A stretch of 64,000 nucleotides of DNA from Catenulispora sp. MAP5-51. GTDB lineage: Bacteria; Actinomycetota; Actinomycetes; Streptomycetales; Catenulisporaceae. The position numbers and the translations under genes were made by a program. Below are positions 1 through 7,914 of the stretch, in pieces; the stretch's first letter is position 1; the number at the start of each line of letters is the position of its first letter. The notes under the pieces are model-generated. The model did no database searches. It was given only the letters and a program-made list of their open reading frames with translations, and was not told the origin of the DNA. Location: the NCBI RefSeq assembly GCF_041261205.1, contig NZ_JBGCCH010000018.1:124001-188000 (forward strand), written 5' to 3'.

Positions 1-303
1 GCACTCCGCGGTCCCGTCCCGCGACACCGCCAGCCAGCTCTCGAACAGCGTGGTGATCCGCTTCTCGCCGCGCGGGGCGCACAGCGCGGGCCGCACGACG
101 TCCTCGACGAACGCCTCGCTGGCGAACTCCAGGACCTGGACCTGCAGCGCCTCCTTGGACTTGAAGTGCGCGAACAGGCCGCTCTTGGACATCCCGGTCC
201 GCTCGGCGAGCGAGCCGATGGTGAGCGAGGCCAGCCCGCCGGAGGCCGCGACCTCGACCGCGGCTTCCAGGACCTGTCTGCGGGTCTCCTCGCCCTTGCT
301 CAC
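1..303 (-). CDS. TetR-family transcriptional regulator (3' part cut off by window edge)
   Basis: The first 101 residues of a TetR repressor are visible, read from a GTG at 301-303. The helix-turn-helix covers roughly residues 10-55, including LTIGSLAERTGMSKSGLFAHF, in which the second half is the recognition helix. The ligand-binding domain begins after it but leaves the window. The gene is divergent from the LytS kinase gene that starts at 418, so the 114 bases between them must hold both promoters. The ligand is unknown. It could regulate itself or a gene outside the window. The family is clear; the function is not. Confidence 0.85.
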   Translation of the reverse strand, partial: MSKGEETRRQVLEAAVEVAASGGLASLTIGSLAERTGMSKSGLFAHFKSKEALQVQVLEFASEAFVEDVVRPALCAPRGEKRITTLFESWLAVSRDGTAEC

Positions 304-417
304 CCCAGAAAAATAGCACGACCGTTCGGCGGGCGCGACCGCGAGCCCGTCACTCTCGGCGATCTCAGACCCCCGACACCCTCGACTTCGCCCTCCGACC
401 GCATCAGACTGGGGCAT

Positions 418-1620
418 GTGGCATCCAACCCCGCCACCGTCGGCATCGTGGCCGCCCTGGTCGCCCCGGCGGTCGCGGTGTCCCGCGCCGTCCAGCGGCA
501 CCGTTTGGCCGGCACGACGGCCGAGCGCGCCGCGTATGCCGCCATGCACGCCGTCGCCCTCGCCGGGCCCCCGCTGCGGGCCGGCCTGACCCCGGACGCC
601 ACCCGCCGCGCGGCCCGCCACCTGCGGCCGCTGCTCGGCACCGCGGCGCTGGCCTTCAACGACACCGAGCGGAACCTCACCTGGGACGGTGCCGGACAGC
701 ACCGGCATTCTCAGAACTCCTACGAGCTCTCCACGGCCGCGCTCAAGTCCGGAAGAGTGACCGTCCTCGGACCGGAGGACGTGCACTGCGACAGCGATTC
801 CTGCATGATCCGCCACGCGGTCGTCGCGCCGATCATCCCGCCGAGCAGCATCGGCGGGATCCGCGACGACGGCGGCAGCACGGCGATCGGCACGCTGTCG
901 GTCTACAGCTCCAGCACCTCCGTGGCTCTGGTGCGGGCCGTCGGCGAGGTCGCGTACTGGGTCGCCACCCAGATCGAACTGGCGGAGCTCGACCGGTCGC
1001 GAACCCTCCTCATGGAGACCGAACTCAGGGCACTGCGGGCGCAGATCTCGCCGCACTTTGTCTACAACTCGCTCACCGCCATCGCTTCCTTCACGCGCAC
1101 GGATCCGCAGCGCGCCAGGGAGCTCCTCCTGGAGTTCGCGGACTTCACCCGCTACTCGTTCCGCGCGCACGGCGAGTTCACGACGCTCGCCGAGGAGCTG
1201 CGCTGTGTGGACCGCTACCTGTTGCTGGAACGCGCCCGCTTCGGCGAACGCCTCCACGTGACCCTGCGGATAGCCCCTGAGGTGCTTCCTGTAGAGGTTC
1301 CCTTCCTATGCGTACAGCCCATAGTGGAGAACGCAGTACGGCACGGTCTGGAAGGCAAGCCCGGCCCCGGCCACGTCACCATCACCGCCGAGCCGACCCG
1401 GCACCACCACCGGATCACGGTCGCGGACGACGGCGTCGGGATCACCCCGGACATCCTGCGCGACGCCCTCGCCCCGGCCGAGCCGGGCACACGCACCTCG
1501 GTGGGGCTGTCCAACGTCCACGAGCGACTCCGCGCGGTCTACGGGACGGCCTACGGCCTGGCGATCGAATCCCAGCCCGGAGCGGGTACCACTGTGGTGA
1601 TCCGGGTCCCGAGGAAGTAG
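418..1620 (+). CDS. LytS/YpdA-type sensor histidine kinase
   Basis: This is a 400-residue kinase of the LytS family. A short hydrophobic segment lies at residues 8-23 and is probably the only membrane contact. A GAF-like region follows (about 40-180). The His_kinase motif contains RAQISPHFVYNSL, with the phospho-accepting His at about residue 213. The HATPase domain has its N-box near 305 (VENAVRHG) and DDGVGI near 338. I chose the GTG at 418 because the reading frame upstream of it looks non-coding and runs into the divergent TetR gene. It lies 33 bases before a LytTR response regulator, which is its obvious partner. Pairs of this type next to acetate genes are common in actinobacteria; the signal sensed is not evident. 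Confidence 0.88.
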   Translation: MASNPATVGIVAALVAPAVAVSRAVQRHRLAGTTAERAAYAAMHAVALAGPPLRAGLTPDATRRAARHLRPLLGTAALAFNDTERNLTWDGAGQHRHSQNSYELSTAALKSGRVTVLGPEDVHCDSDSCMIRHAVVAPIIPPSSIGGIRDDGGSTAIGTLSVYSSSTSVALVRAVGEVAYWVATQIELAELDRSRTLLMETELRALRAQISPHFVYNSLTAIASFTRTDPQRARELLLEFADFTRYSFRAHGEFTTLAEELRCVDRYLLLERARFGERLHVTLRIAPEVLPVEVPFLCVQPIVENAVRHGLEGKPGPGHVTITAEPTRHHHRITVADDGVGITPDILRDALAPAEPGTRTSVGLSNVHERLRAVYGTAYGLAIESQPGAGTTVVIRVPRK

Positions 1621-1653
1621 CCACGAGAAGCACAGAAGCAGAGGGCATACCGC

Positions 1654-2388
1654 ATGACCATCGCGACGCCGACCGGCCTGCGCGTGCTCGTGGTCGACGA
1701 CGAGCCCCCGGCCGTCGCCGAACTCGCCTACCTCCTGTCCCGCGACCCCCGCGTCTCCTCTGTACGGACCGCCACGGATGGGGAAGACGCGTTGAGGGTC
1801 CTGAAGAACTCTCCTGTGGACGCCCTGTTCCTCGACATCCGCATGCCGGGCTTGGACGGTCTGGAGATAGCGGGACTCCTCAACCAGTTCGCCACGCCGC
1901 CGCAGATCGTCTTCGTGACCGCCCACGAGGAGTTCGCTCTGGAGGCGTTCGACCTGCACGCCTCCGACTACCTGCTCAAACCGGTCCGCGCCGAACGCCT
2001 AGCGGAAGCCATCCGCCGGATGGCACCGGCGTCCACTTTCCATAGGGCCCCCGAACCGGGGCCCTACGACGTCATCCCGGTGGAGCTGGCAGGCGTCACC
2101 CGCTTCATCCCGCGCCAGGACGTCTCCTATGCGGAAGCACAGGGCGACTACGTGCGCTTGTACACGGACAGCAGCAGTCATCTGGTCCGCATCCCCTTGG
2201 CGGTCCTGGAGGAACACTGGTCGGCCGCCGGCTTCGCCCGCACGCACCGCCGCTTCCTGGTCCGCGTCGACGCCGTCTCGGAGGCCCGGTGGGAAAGCGG
2301 CCACCTGACCGTCATCGTCGGCGGGATCCCGATCCCGGTCGCCCGCCGACACACGCGTGAAGTGCGCGAACGGCTCAGCCACCGCTGA
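1654..2388 (+). CDS. LytTR-family response regulator
   Basis: This 244-residue protein has an N-terminal receiver domain (residues 10-125) with the acidic pair DDE at 15-17, phospho-acceptor Asp61 in LFLDIRMPG and the conserved Lys in YLLKPV. A LytTR DNA-binding domain occupies about 140-240 and ends in THRRFLVRVDAV and a basic tail. It follows the LytS kinase with a 33-base gap and is surely its cognate regulator. LytTR proteins bind pairs of short direct repeats. The next gene, acetyl-CoA synthetase, is a plausible target because such pairs often sit beside acs or acetate permease genes, but no permease is present here. Confidence 0.9.
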   Translation: MTIATPTGLRVLVVDDEPPAVAELAYLLSRDPRVSSVRTATDGEDALRVLKNSPVDALFLDIRMPGLDGLEIAGLLNQFATPPQIVFVTAHEEFALEAFDLHASDYLLKPVRAERLAEAIRRMAPASTFHRAPEPGPYDVIPVELAGVTRFIPRQDVSYAEAQGDYVRLYTDSSSHLVRIPLAVLEEHWSAAGFARTHRRFLVRVDAVSEARWESGHLTVIVGGIPIPVARRHTREVRERLSHR

Positions 2389-2532
2389 TCGCGCCGTGCC
2401 GACCGCTGAACGCTTCAGGCAGACCGTCCGAAGATCGAGCTCTCACACCCTCTGCCCCGTTTTGACCGGTACCGCCTATGGTGAGGTGACCGCGCGTCCA
2501 TCCGACGTCGATGACGCCACGGCACCGTGAGC

Positions 2533-2569
2533 ACGCCGCCCACCGAAATCGGGTCCTGGTGGGCGGCGT
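2533..2569 (+). terminator. Hairpin terminator of the LytS/LytTR operon
   Basis: A perfect 12-bp stem (2533-2544 pairing with 2558-2569) encloses a 13-base loop, about 145 bases after the response regulator stop. There is no U-tract, as is usual in high-GC actinomycetes. Confidence 0.6.
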
Positions 2570-2668
2570 CTGGCGCGTCCGGACGTCTCCAGGTAAAAGG
2601 TCTATACCAATGGCGCCGAAACCCTTGTGCTCGGGGCCCTCCCTTGGTGTGCTACTGCCTGGATAAAG

Positions 2669-2703
2669 TGTGACCGCTGTCATAATGCATCGAACGAGGA
2701 GAG
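2669..2703 (+). promoter_or_regulatory. acs promoter with Crp-like site and strong ribosome binding site
   Basis: TGTGACCGCTGTCATA at 2669-2684 matches the Crp/GlxR half-sites TGTGA-N6-TCACA at 9 of 10 positions. An extended -10 motif (TGT plus CATAAT, 2678-2686) overlaps it. A GAGGAGAG ribosome binding site lies 5-6 bases before the GTG start at 2707. If both assignments hold, Crp bound here would sit on the -10 and repress, or the true promoter lies further upstream. Confidence 0.4.
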
Positions 2704-2706
2704 ACG

Positions 2707-4662
2707 GTGTCGAACGAGGCCCTTTCCAATTTGCTCCGTGAGGACCGCCGGTTCGCGCCGTCCGCGGCCTTCGCCGCCGACGCGAACGTCAAGGCCGACG
2801 CGTACGCCGCGGCCGAGACCGACCGGCTGGCGTTCTGGGACACGCAGGCTTCGCGCCTGGCCTGGGACACGCCCTGGACCGAGACACTGGACTGGTCGGG
2901 CAAGCCGGTCGCCAAGTGGTTCGTCGGCGGGAAGCTCAACGTCGCCTACAACTGCGTGGACCGGCACGTCGAGGCCGGCAATGGCGACCGCGTCGCCATC
3001 CACTTCGAGGGCGAGCCCGGCGATTCCCGCGCCATCACGTACGCCGAGCTCAAGGACGAGGTCTCCAAGGCCGCCAACGCCCTGACCGAGCTCGGCGTCA
3101 CCGCCGGCGACCGGGTCGCGATCTACATGCCGATGATCCCCGAGACCGCTGTAGCGATGCTCGCCTGTGCGCGCATCGGTGCGGTGCACTCCGTGGTCTT
3201 CGCAGCGTTCTCCCCCGACGCCCTGCGGGCGCGCATCGACGACGCCGGCGCGAAGCTGCTGATCACCGCCGACGGCTACCACCGCCGCGGCGGCACGGTG
3301 AATCTCAAGGCGAACGCCGACCAGGCCGTGGCCGGCGCCGAAAGCATCGAGAACGTGCTCGTCGTCAAGCGCACCGGCGCGGACGTCGCGTGGGGCGACA
3401 AGGACGTCTGGTGGCACGACGCGGTCGGCGCCGCGAGCACCGAGCACACCCCGGAGGCGTTCGACAGCGAGACCCCGCTGTTCATCCTCTACACGTCCGG
3501 CACCACGGGTAAGCCCAAGGGCATCCTGCACACCACCGGCGGTTACCTGACCCAGGCCTCGTACACCCACCACGCGGTGTTCGACCTGAAGCCGGAGACC
3601 GACGTGTACTGGTGTACCGCCGACGTCGGCTGGGTGACCGGGCACTCCTACATCGTCTACGGCCCGCTCTCCAACGGCGCGACCGAGGTGATGTACGAGG
3701 GCACCCCCGACACGCCGCACCAGGGCCGCTTCTGGGAGATCGTCCAGAAGTACAAGGTCACGCTGCTGTACACCGCGCCCACCGCGATCCGCATGTTCGC
3801 CAAGTGGGGCGACGACATCCCGGCGAAGTTCGACCTGAGCTCCCTGCGCCTGCTGGGCTCGGTCGGCGAGCCGATCAACCCCGAGGCCTGGATCTGGTAC
3901 CGGAAGAACATCGGCGGCGACCGGACCCCGGTGGTGGACACCTGGTGGCAGACCGAGACCGGGGCGATCATGATCTCCCCGCTGCCCGGCGTCACCGAGG
4001 CCAAGCCGGGCTCGGCGATGCGGCCGCTGCCGGGCATCTCGGCGAACGTGGTCGACAAGGACGGCACCATCGTCGAGAACGGCCACGGCGGCCTGCTGGT
4101 CCTGGACCAGCCCTGGCCCTCGATGGCCCGCGGCATCTGGGGCGACCAGCAGCGCTTCGTCGACACCTACTGGGCCCGCTTCGCCGAGCAGGGCTACTAC
4201 TTCGCCGGCGACGGGGCCAAGAAGGACGAGGACGGCGACCTGTGGCTGCTGGGCCGCGTCGACGACATCATGCTCGTCTCCGGCCACAACATCTCCACCA
4301 CCGAGGTCGAGTCCGCGCTGGTGTCCTACCCGGCCGTGGCCGAGGCCGCCGTGGTCGGTGCCAAGGACGAGACCACCGGCCAGCGCATCGTCGCCTTCGT
4401 CATCCTGCGCGCCGGCCAGGAGGAGACCCCTGAGCTGGACGCGGCACTGAAAGCCCACGTCTCCAAGGAGATCGGCCCGATCGCCAAGCCCAAGCAGATC
4501 CAGATCGTGGCCGAGCTGCCCAAGACCCGCTCCGGCAAGATCATGCGGCGCCTGCTGAAGGACGTCGCCGAGGACCGCGCGGTCGGCGACACGACGACCC
4601 TGGCCGACTCCACGGTCATGGACCTGATCAAGTCCAAGCTGCCGCACGCCGACGAGGACTGA
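2707..4662 (+). CDS. acsA: Acetyl-CoA synthetase (AMP-forming)
   Basis: The enzyme makes acetyl-CoA from acetate, ATP and CoA through acetyl-AMP, letting the cell use external acetate. The protein has 651 residues, the usual length. It carries the N-terminal ACAS_N cap (to about residue 70), the AMP-binding loop YTSGTTGKPKG near 262, the WWQTETG signature in mid-protein, and the C-terminal SGKIMRR motif with catalytic and acetylatable Lys at about 611. The GTG at 2707 is fixed by a GAGGAGAG ribosome binding site. It follows a LytS/LytTR pair and is closed by a near-ideal hairpin. In actinobacteria this enzyme is usually switched off by lysine acetylation at the SGK site, and the site is intact. 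Confidence 0.96.
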   Translation: MSNEALSNLLREDRRFAPSAAFAADANVKADAYAAAETDRLAFWDTQASRLAWDTPWTETLDWSGKPVAKWFVGGKLNVAYNCVDRHVEAGNGDRVAIHFEGEPGDSRAITYAELKDEVSKAANALTELGVTAGDRVAIYMPMIPETAVAMLACARIGAVHSVVFAAFSPDALRARIDDAGAKLLITADGYHRRGGTVNLKANADQAVAGAESIENVLVVKRTGADVAWGDKDVWWHDAVGAASTEHTPEAFDSETPLFILYTSGTTGKPKGILHTTGGYLTQASYTHHAVFDLKPETDVYWCTADVGWVTGHSYIVYGPLSNGATEVMYEGTPDTPHQGRFWEIVQKYKVTLLYTAPTAIRMFAKWGDDIPAKFDLSSLRLLGSVGEPINPEAWIWYRKNIGGDRTPVVDTWWQTETGAIMISPLPGVTEAKPGSAMRPLPGISANVVDKDGTIVENGHGGLLVLDQPWPSMARGIWGDQQRFVDTYWARFAEQGYYFAGDGAKKDEDGDLWLLGRVDDIMLVSGHNISTTEVESALVSYPAVAEAAVVGAKDETTGQRIVAFVILRAGQEETPELDAALKAHVSKEIGPIAKPKQIQIVAELPKTRSGKIMRRLLKDVAEDRAVGDTTTLADSTVMDLIKSKLPHADED

Positions 4663-4695
4663 TCCAGACTGATCCAGTCCGCTCGGTGTTTCCGA

Positions 4696-4735
4696 CCGCC
4701 GGGTACCCGGGCCTCATGGCCCGGGTACCCGGCGG
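4696..4735 (+). terminator. Very strong hairpin downstream of acs
   Basis: A perfect 18-bp inverted repeat (4696-4713 with 4718-4735) has a four-base TCAT loop and starts 33 bases after the acs stop. No U-run follows beyond a short pyrimidine tract. Confidence 0.8.
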
Positions 4736-4889
4736 TTCCGTCTTCCCAGGAGCCGGACCGCCGCACACGGGTTCCTCATATGGCGTAGCCTGAACGGCTT
4801 AGGAGCGCCGGGAAGTCTGGTCGGCATGGGTAGTGGTTTCTTGATCACCACCCGTCCGCCGCCGACCGCCGAAACCCCAGGACGCCCCG

Positions 4890-6203
4890 ATGACGCCCCC
4901 GGACCGCCCCGCCGCCCCGTTCCGCGTCTTCGCACGGCTGAGGCGGATCGAGCGCCGGCACGTGGCGGACGTCCTGCGGGCCGAGACCGTCGGCGGCGCG
5001 CTGCTCATCGTCTTCGCGCTCCTGGGACTGCTGTGGGCCAACTCCCCATGGCGCGCTTCCTACGACACCGTCAAGAACACGGTCGTCGGACCGCACTTGT
5101 GGCACCTGGACCTGTCGCTGGCGGACTGGGCCGCCGATTTCCTGCTCGCGTTCTTCTTCCTGGTGGCCGGGATCGAGCTCAAGCACGAGCTGCAGGCCGG
5201 CGAGCTGTCGAACCCGCGCGCCGCGGCGCTGCCGGTCGTCTCGGCGCTGTGCGGCATGGTGGTGCCGATCGGGGTCTACCTCGCGGTCAGCGCCGGGCAC
5301 CCGGACGCGGGCGCCGGCTGGGCCGTACCCACCGCCACCGACATCGCGTTCGCGTTGGCGGTGCTGGCCGTCGTCGGGCAGAACCTGCCCTCGGCGCTGC
5401 GGGCGTTCCTGCTGACCCTGGCCGTCGTCGACGACCTCGGCGCGATCATCATCATCGCGATCGCGTACACGGCCGACATCGACGCCGTCGCCCTGGTGAT
5501 AGCGGCGGTCCTGCTCGTCGCCTTCTATGTGCTGCAACGCAGGCGGATCACCAGCTTGTGGCTCAACGTGCCGCTGGGCCTGGCCATCTGGATCGCCGTA
5601 CACGCCAGCGGCGTCCACGCGACGGTGGCCGGGGTGGCCATCGGCCTGATGCTGCACGGCCGGCACCACGGCGACGGCTATACCGAAGCTGATGAGGAAC
5701 GCGACAACGAACCCCGGTCACCGGCCGAGAAGGTGCAGTGGGTGCTCCAGCCGTTCTCTGCGGGCTTCTGCGTCCCCGTCTTCGCGATCATGTCCGCCGG
5801 GGTGTACATCGGCGGCAAAACGCTGGGCAGCCTGGTCAGCAACCAGATCCCGCTGGCCGTCGCCGCCGGCCTGTTCGTCGGCAAGGCGGTCGGGGTGTTC
5901 GGCGGTGCCTACCTGACGGCGCGTTTCACCCGCGCCGAGCTCTCCGACGAGCTGCGGTGGCGGGACATCGCCGCGGTCTCCACGCTGACCGGCGTCGGGT
6001 TCACGGTGTCGCTGTTGATCTCCGAGCTCGCGTTCACGGACACCCCGGAGTTGCTGAACCTCGCCAAGGGCGGAGTGCTGCTCGGCTCTCTGGTGTCCGC
6101 GCTCGTCGCCGTCGTGCTGCTGCGTCGCAGAGACCGCTTCTACGATCAGCTGTGCGTCGCCGAAGAGGCGGAAGACGGGGAGCCGGTGCTCGGGCGAGAA
6201 TAG
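4890..6203 (+). CDS. nhaA: Na+/H+ antiporter NhaA
   Basis: NhaA exchanges two external protons for one cytoplasmic Na+ across the membrane, for sodium and pH homeostasis. The 437-residue protein has about eleven to twelve hydrophobic segments. The signature LAVVDDLGA contains the paired ion-binding aspartates at 181-182. The family segment WAVPTATDIAFALAVLAVVG precedes it, and GVGFTVSLLISELAF lies in the C-terminal half. The ATG at 4890 is the only reasonable start in frame; the ribosome binding site is weak. The first 30 residues are basic and cytoplasmic. It stands alone, between the acs terminator and a bidirectional hairpin. Confidence 0.95.
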   Translation: MTPPDRPAAPFRVFARLRRIERRHVADVLRAETVGGALLIVFALLGLLWANSPWRASYDTVKNTVVGPHLWHLDLSLADWAADFLLAFFFLVAGIELKHELQAGELSNPRAAALPVVSALCGMVVPIGVYLAVSAGHPDAGAGWAVPTATDIAFALAVLAVVGQNLPSALRAFLLTLAVVDDLGAIIIIAIAYTADIDAVALVIAAVLLVAFYVLQRRRITSLWLNVPLGLAIWIAVHASGVHATVAGVAIGLMLHGRHHGDGYTEADEERDNEPRSPAEKVQWVLQPFSAGFCVPVFAIMSAGVYIGGKTLGSLVSNQIPLAVAAGLFVGKAVGVFGGAYLTARFTRAELSDELRWRDIAAVSTLTGVGFTVSLLISELAFTDTPELLNLAKGGVLLGSLVSALVAVVLLRRRDRFYDQLCVAEEAEDGEPVLGRE

Positions 6204-6207
6204 ACCG

Positions 6208-6240
6208 GCGTCCCCTCCGCACTGGCCGCGAAGGGGACGC
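6208..6240. terminator. Bidirectional hairpin between nhaA and the MerR gene
   Basis: A 9-bp stem (6208-6216 with 6232-6240) is followed on the plus strand by TTTAT. It lies between two convergent genes and can serve both. Confidence 0.65.
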
Positions 6241-6271
6241 TTTATACGTATTCGCGCTTAGCGAATCGGCG

Positions 6272-7030
6272 CTAGTCGGTCAGGCGCGCGTCCGCATAGG
6301 CGGCCATCGCGGCAGCCTGGTACTCGGCGAGGCCTTCGGCGATCTTCAGGTAGTTCGCCTTGAAGCGCTCGTCGTCGACGTACATTTGGCCGAGGCACTT
6401 GTAGGCCTTGCGGTTCGGCGTCCACCAGATGCAGATGCCCTGGTAATGCTGGTGAATCTCCTCCTGCACCGCGGGGTCGTCGACCGGGGTGCCGGCGGCC
6501 ATGAACTCGGCCATCCGGATCATCGCCGCGGTCGCCTCCCGCTGCCAGCGCTCCATGTCCTCCTCGGTCATGGTCGCGCGCTTGGCCTGGGCCCGGTCGA
6601 ACTCCTCGGGCCAGCGCTCGCGCGCCTCGTCGTCGTACTGCGACTGGTCGAACCCCTCGAACAGGTTCTCCGGCCGGTTGATGTGCACGGACACCTCTGG
6701 CTTCCCTTCCAGCTCGGCGATGGTCCGCCGCACGGTCTCGGCCACTCTCGACAGCCGGTCGCGCTCGACGATCAGCCGGCCGTACTGCCGGCGCAGCGCG
6801 GCCAGCGTGTCCGGTTCGGAGTCGATCGCCTCGGCGATGTCGGCCAGGCCCAGGCCCAGCTCGCGCAGGACGAGGATCTGCTGCAGGCGCAGCAGCTGCG
6901 GCTCCTCGTAATAGCGGTAGCCGTTGGCGCCGACGTGGTCGGGCTTGAGGAGCCCGATTTCGTCGTAGTGGCGCAGGCTCCGGGCGGTGATCCCGGACAT
7001 CCGCGCCACCTGCGCGATCGACCAGCTCAT
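6272..7030 (-). CDS. TipA-like MerR-family activator with TipAS ligand domain
   Basis: This regulator has 252 residues from the ATG at 7030. It has a MerR winged-helix domain (residues 1-70: MSWSIAQVARMSGITARSLR, then the YRYYEEPQLLRLQQI wing), a coiled-coil dimer helix (75-115), and a C-terminal TipAS-like antibiotic-binding domain (about 130-252, with HQHYQGICIWWTPNRKAYK). TipAL proteins bind thiopeptides or other macrocyclic drugs and activate their own promoter by untwisting a long spacer. A promoter of exactly this kind lies 47-77 bases upstream. An ATG at 7042 would add four residues. No transporter is adjacent, so the target may be only itself. The ligand cannot be read from sequence. 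Confidence 0.88.
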   Translation of the reverse strand: MSWSIAQVARMSGITARSLRHYDEIGLLKPDHVGANGYRYYEEPQLLRLQQILVLRELGLGLADIAEAIDSEPDTLAALRRQYGRLIVERDRLSRVAETVRRTIAELEGKPEVSVHINRPENLFEGFDQSQYDDEARERWPEEFDRAQAKRATMTEEDMERWQREATAAMIRMAEFMAAGTPVDDPAVQEEIHQHYQGICIWWTPNRKAYKCLGQMYVDDERFKANYLKIAEGLAEYQAAAMAAYADARLTD

Positions 7031-7076
7031 AGCGGTTCCCATCGATGAACAGCCAGTCCTTCCGGCTGCTTCTTCG

Positions 7077-7107
7077 AAGGTAGAAGCTTCCGTTACGTCA
7101 AGGTCAA
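7077..7107 (-). promoter_or_regulatory. MerR-type promoter with 19-bp spacer
   Basis: Read on the minus strand, -35 TTGACC (7102-7107) and -10 TACCTT (7077-7082) are separated by exactly 19 bp, which include the palindrome GAAGCTTC. This over-long spacing is the hallmark of promoters that MerR proteins activate by DNA distortion, so self-activation is likely. Confidence 0.7.
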
Positions 7108-7156
7108 GCCGGATTCGCCCGCGGCACAAGTCGGCCGGCGAACCGTACCGGAAACG

Positions 7157-7807
7157 TCAGGGCCGGCCGAGGATCAGCTCGAAGGCCCCGGCGGTGGTCT
7201 CCACGACCTGCTCGGGCTGCGGGTCCGTGGCGCCGAGCGTGCGGCCGTGCCGGATCCAGGCGGTGTGCAGCCCCGCACCGTTGCCCCCGGCGACGTCCGA
7301 GGTCAGGGAGTCGCCGACCATCCAGCCGCCCTCCAGCGGCGCCCCGGCGCGCTCGGAGGCCAGCTGGAAGATCTTCGACTCGGGCTTCCAGCTGCCCTCG
7401 ACGTCCGAGATGCACACGACGTCCACGTAGGCGCGCAGGCCGATCGCGTCGATCTTGGCGTTCTGGAAGTCGCCGAAGCCGTTGGTGACGATGCCGGTCC
7501 GCCAGCCGGCGTCGCGCAGCGCCTCCAAGCCGTCCACCACGCCGTCGAACGGCTTGAGCAGGTCGACCATGCGGAGCTGGTAGTCGGTCAGCAGCTCCGC
7601 CGGGTCCGCGTCCAGCCCGAAGTACTCCACCAGGCCCCGGAAGGCGTCGTCCGGCGCGCCGGTCCAGAAGATGTGCTCGTTCTCGCTGAACCAGCGCACG
7701 TCGCCGGTGGCGCCGTGGGTCGCGACCAGCTCCTCGGCCCAGGCGACGAAGGCGCCCTTGGAGAAGATCAGGGTGTCGTCCAGGTCGAACAGCGCGAGAC
7801 GGGGCAT
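7157..7807 (-). CDS. HAD-superfamily hydrolase (phosphatase)
   Basis: This 216-residue protein begins with the HAD motif I FDLDDT (nucleophile Asp8, acid-base Asp10). A helical C1 cap follows, then motif II in GIVTNG, a Lys at about KPESK (motif III) and the motif IV acidic site GDSLTSDV. The layout resembles the YjjG/2-haloacid-dehalogenase branch, whose members dephosphorylate nucleotides or small sugar phosphates; the substrate here is unknown. The start ATG at 7807 gives the standard N-terminus. The frame stays open upstream but is only a shadow of the Ltp2-like gene. It lies downstream of the igr-like operon behind a hairpin and is probably transcribed separately. Confidence 0.88.
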   Translation of the reverse strand: MPRLALFDLDDTLIFSKGAFVAWAEELVATHGATGDVRWFSENEHIFWTGAPDDAFRGLVEYFGLDADPAELLTDYQLRMVDLLKPFDGVVDGLEALRDAGWRTGIVTNGFGDFQNAKIDAIGLRAYVDVVCISDVEGSWKPESKIFQLASERAGAPLEGGWMVGDSLTSDVAGGNGAGLHTAWIRHGRTLGATDPQPEQVVETTAGAFELILGRP

Positions 7808-7889
7808 GGCTCCGAGATTAACTGATCGTCCCGACGCCCAACGGAACACCGGGTTACGGCTGGTGGCGGAGGTGCCGCGCACCGCCGGT

Positions 7890-7911
7890 GGGGCCGGCCG
7901 CGGCCGGCCCC
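7890..7911 (-). terminator. GC palindrome ending the igr-like operon
   Basis: A perfect 22-bp palindrome made only of G and C starts 3 bases after the stop codon of the Ltp2-like gene (minus strand). It is a plausible hairpin terminator for the whole operon. Confidence 0.6.
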
Positions 7912-7914
7912 CGC

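Larger units (their letters stand above)
2389..2706. other. Intergenic stretch between the LytTR regulator and acs
   Basis: This 318-base gap holds no convincing gene. It contains a strong hairpin at 2533-2569 and the acs promoter region at about 2640-2706. The part between 2400 and 2530 shows nothing I can name. Confidence 0.6.

Noticed and set aside
2680-4647. A 655-codon open frame antisense to acs
   Set aside because: Its His/Asp/Gly/Val-rich translation is the mirror of a high-GC gene; acs on the other strand has full motifs.
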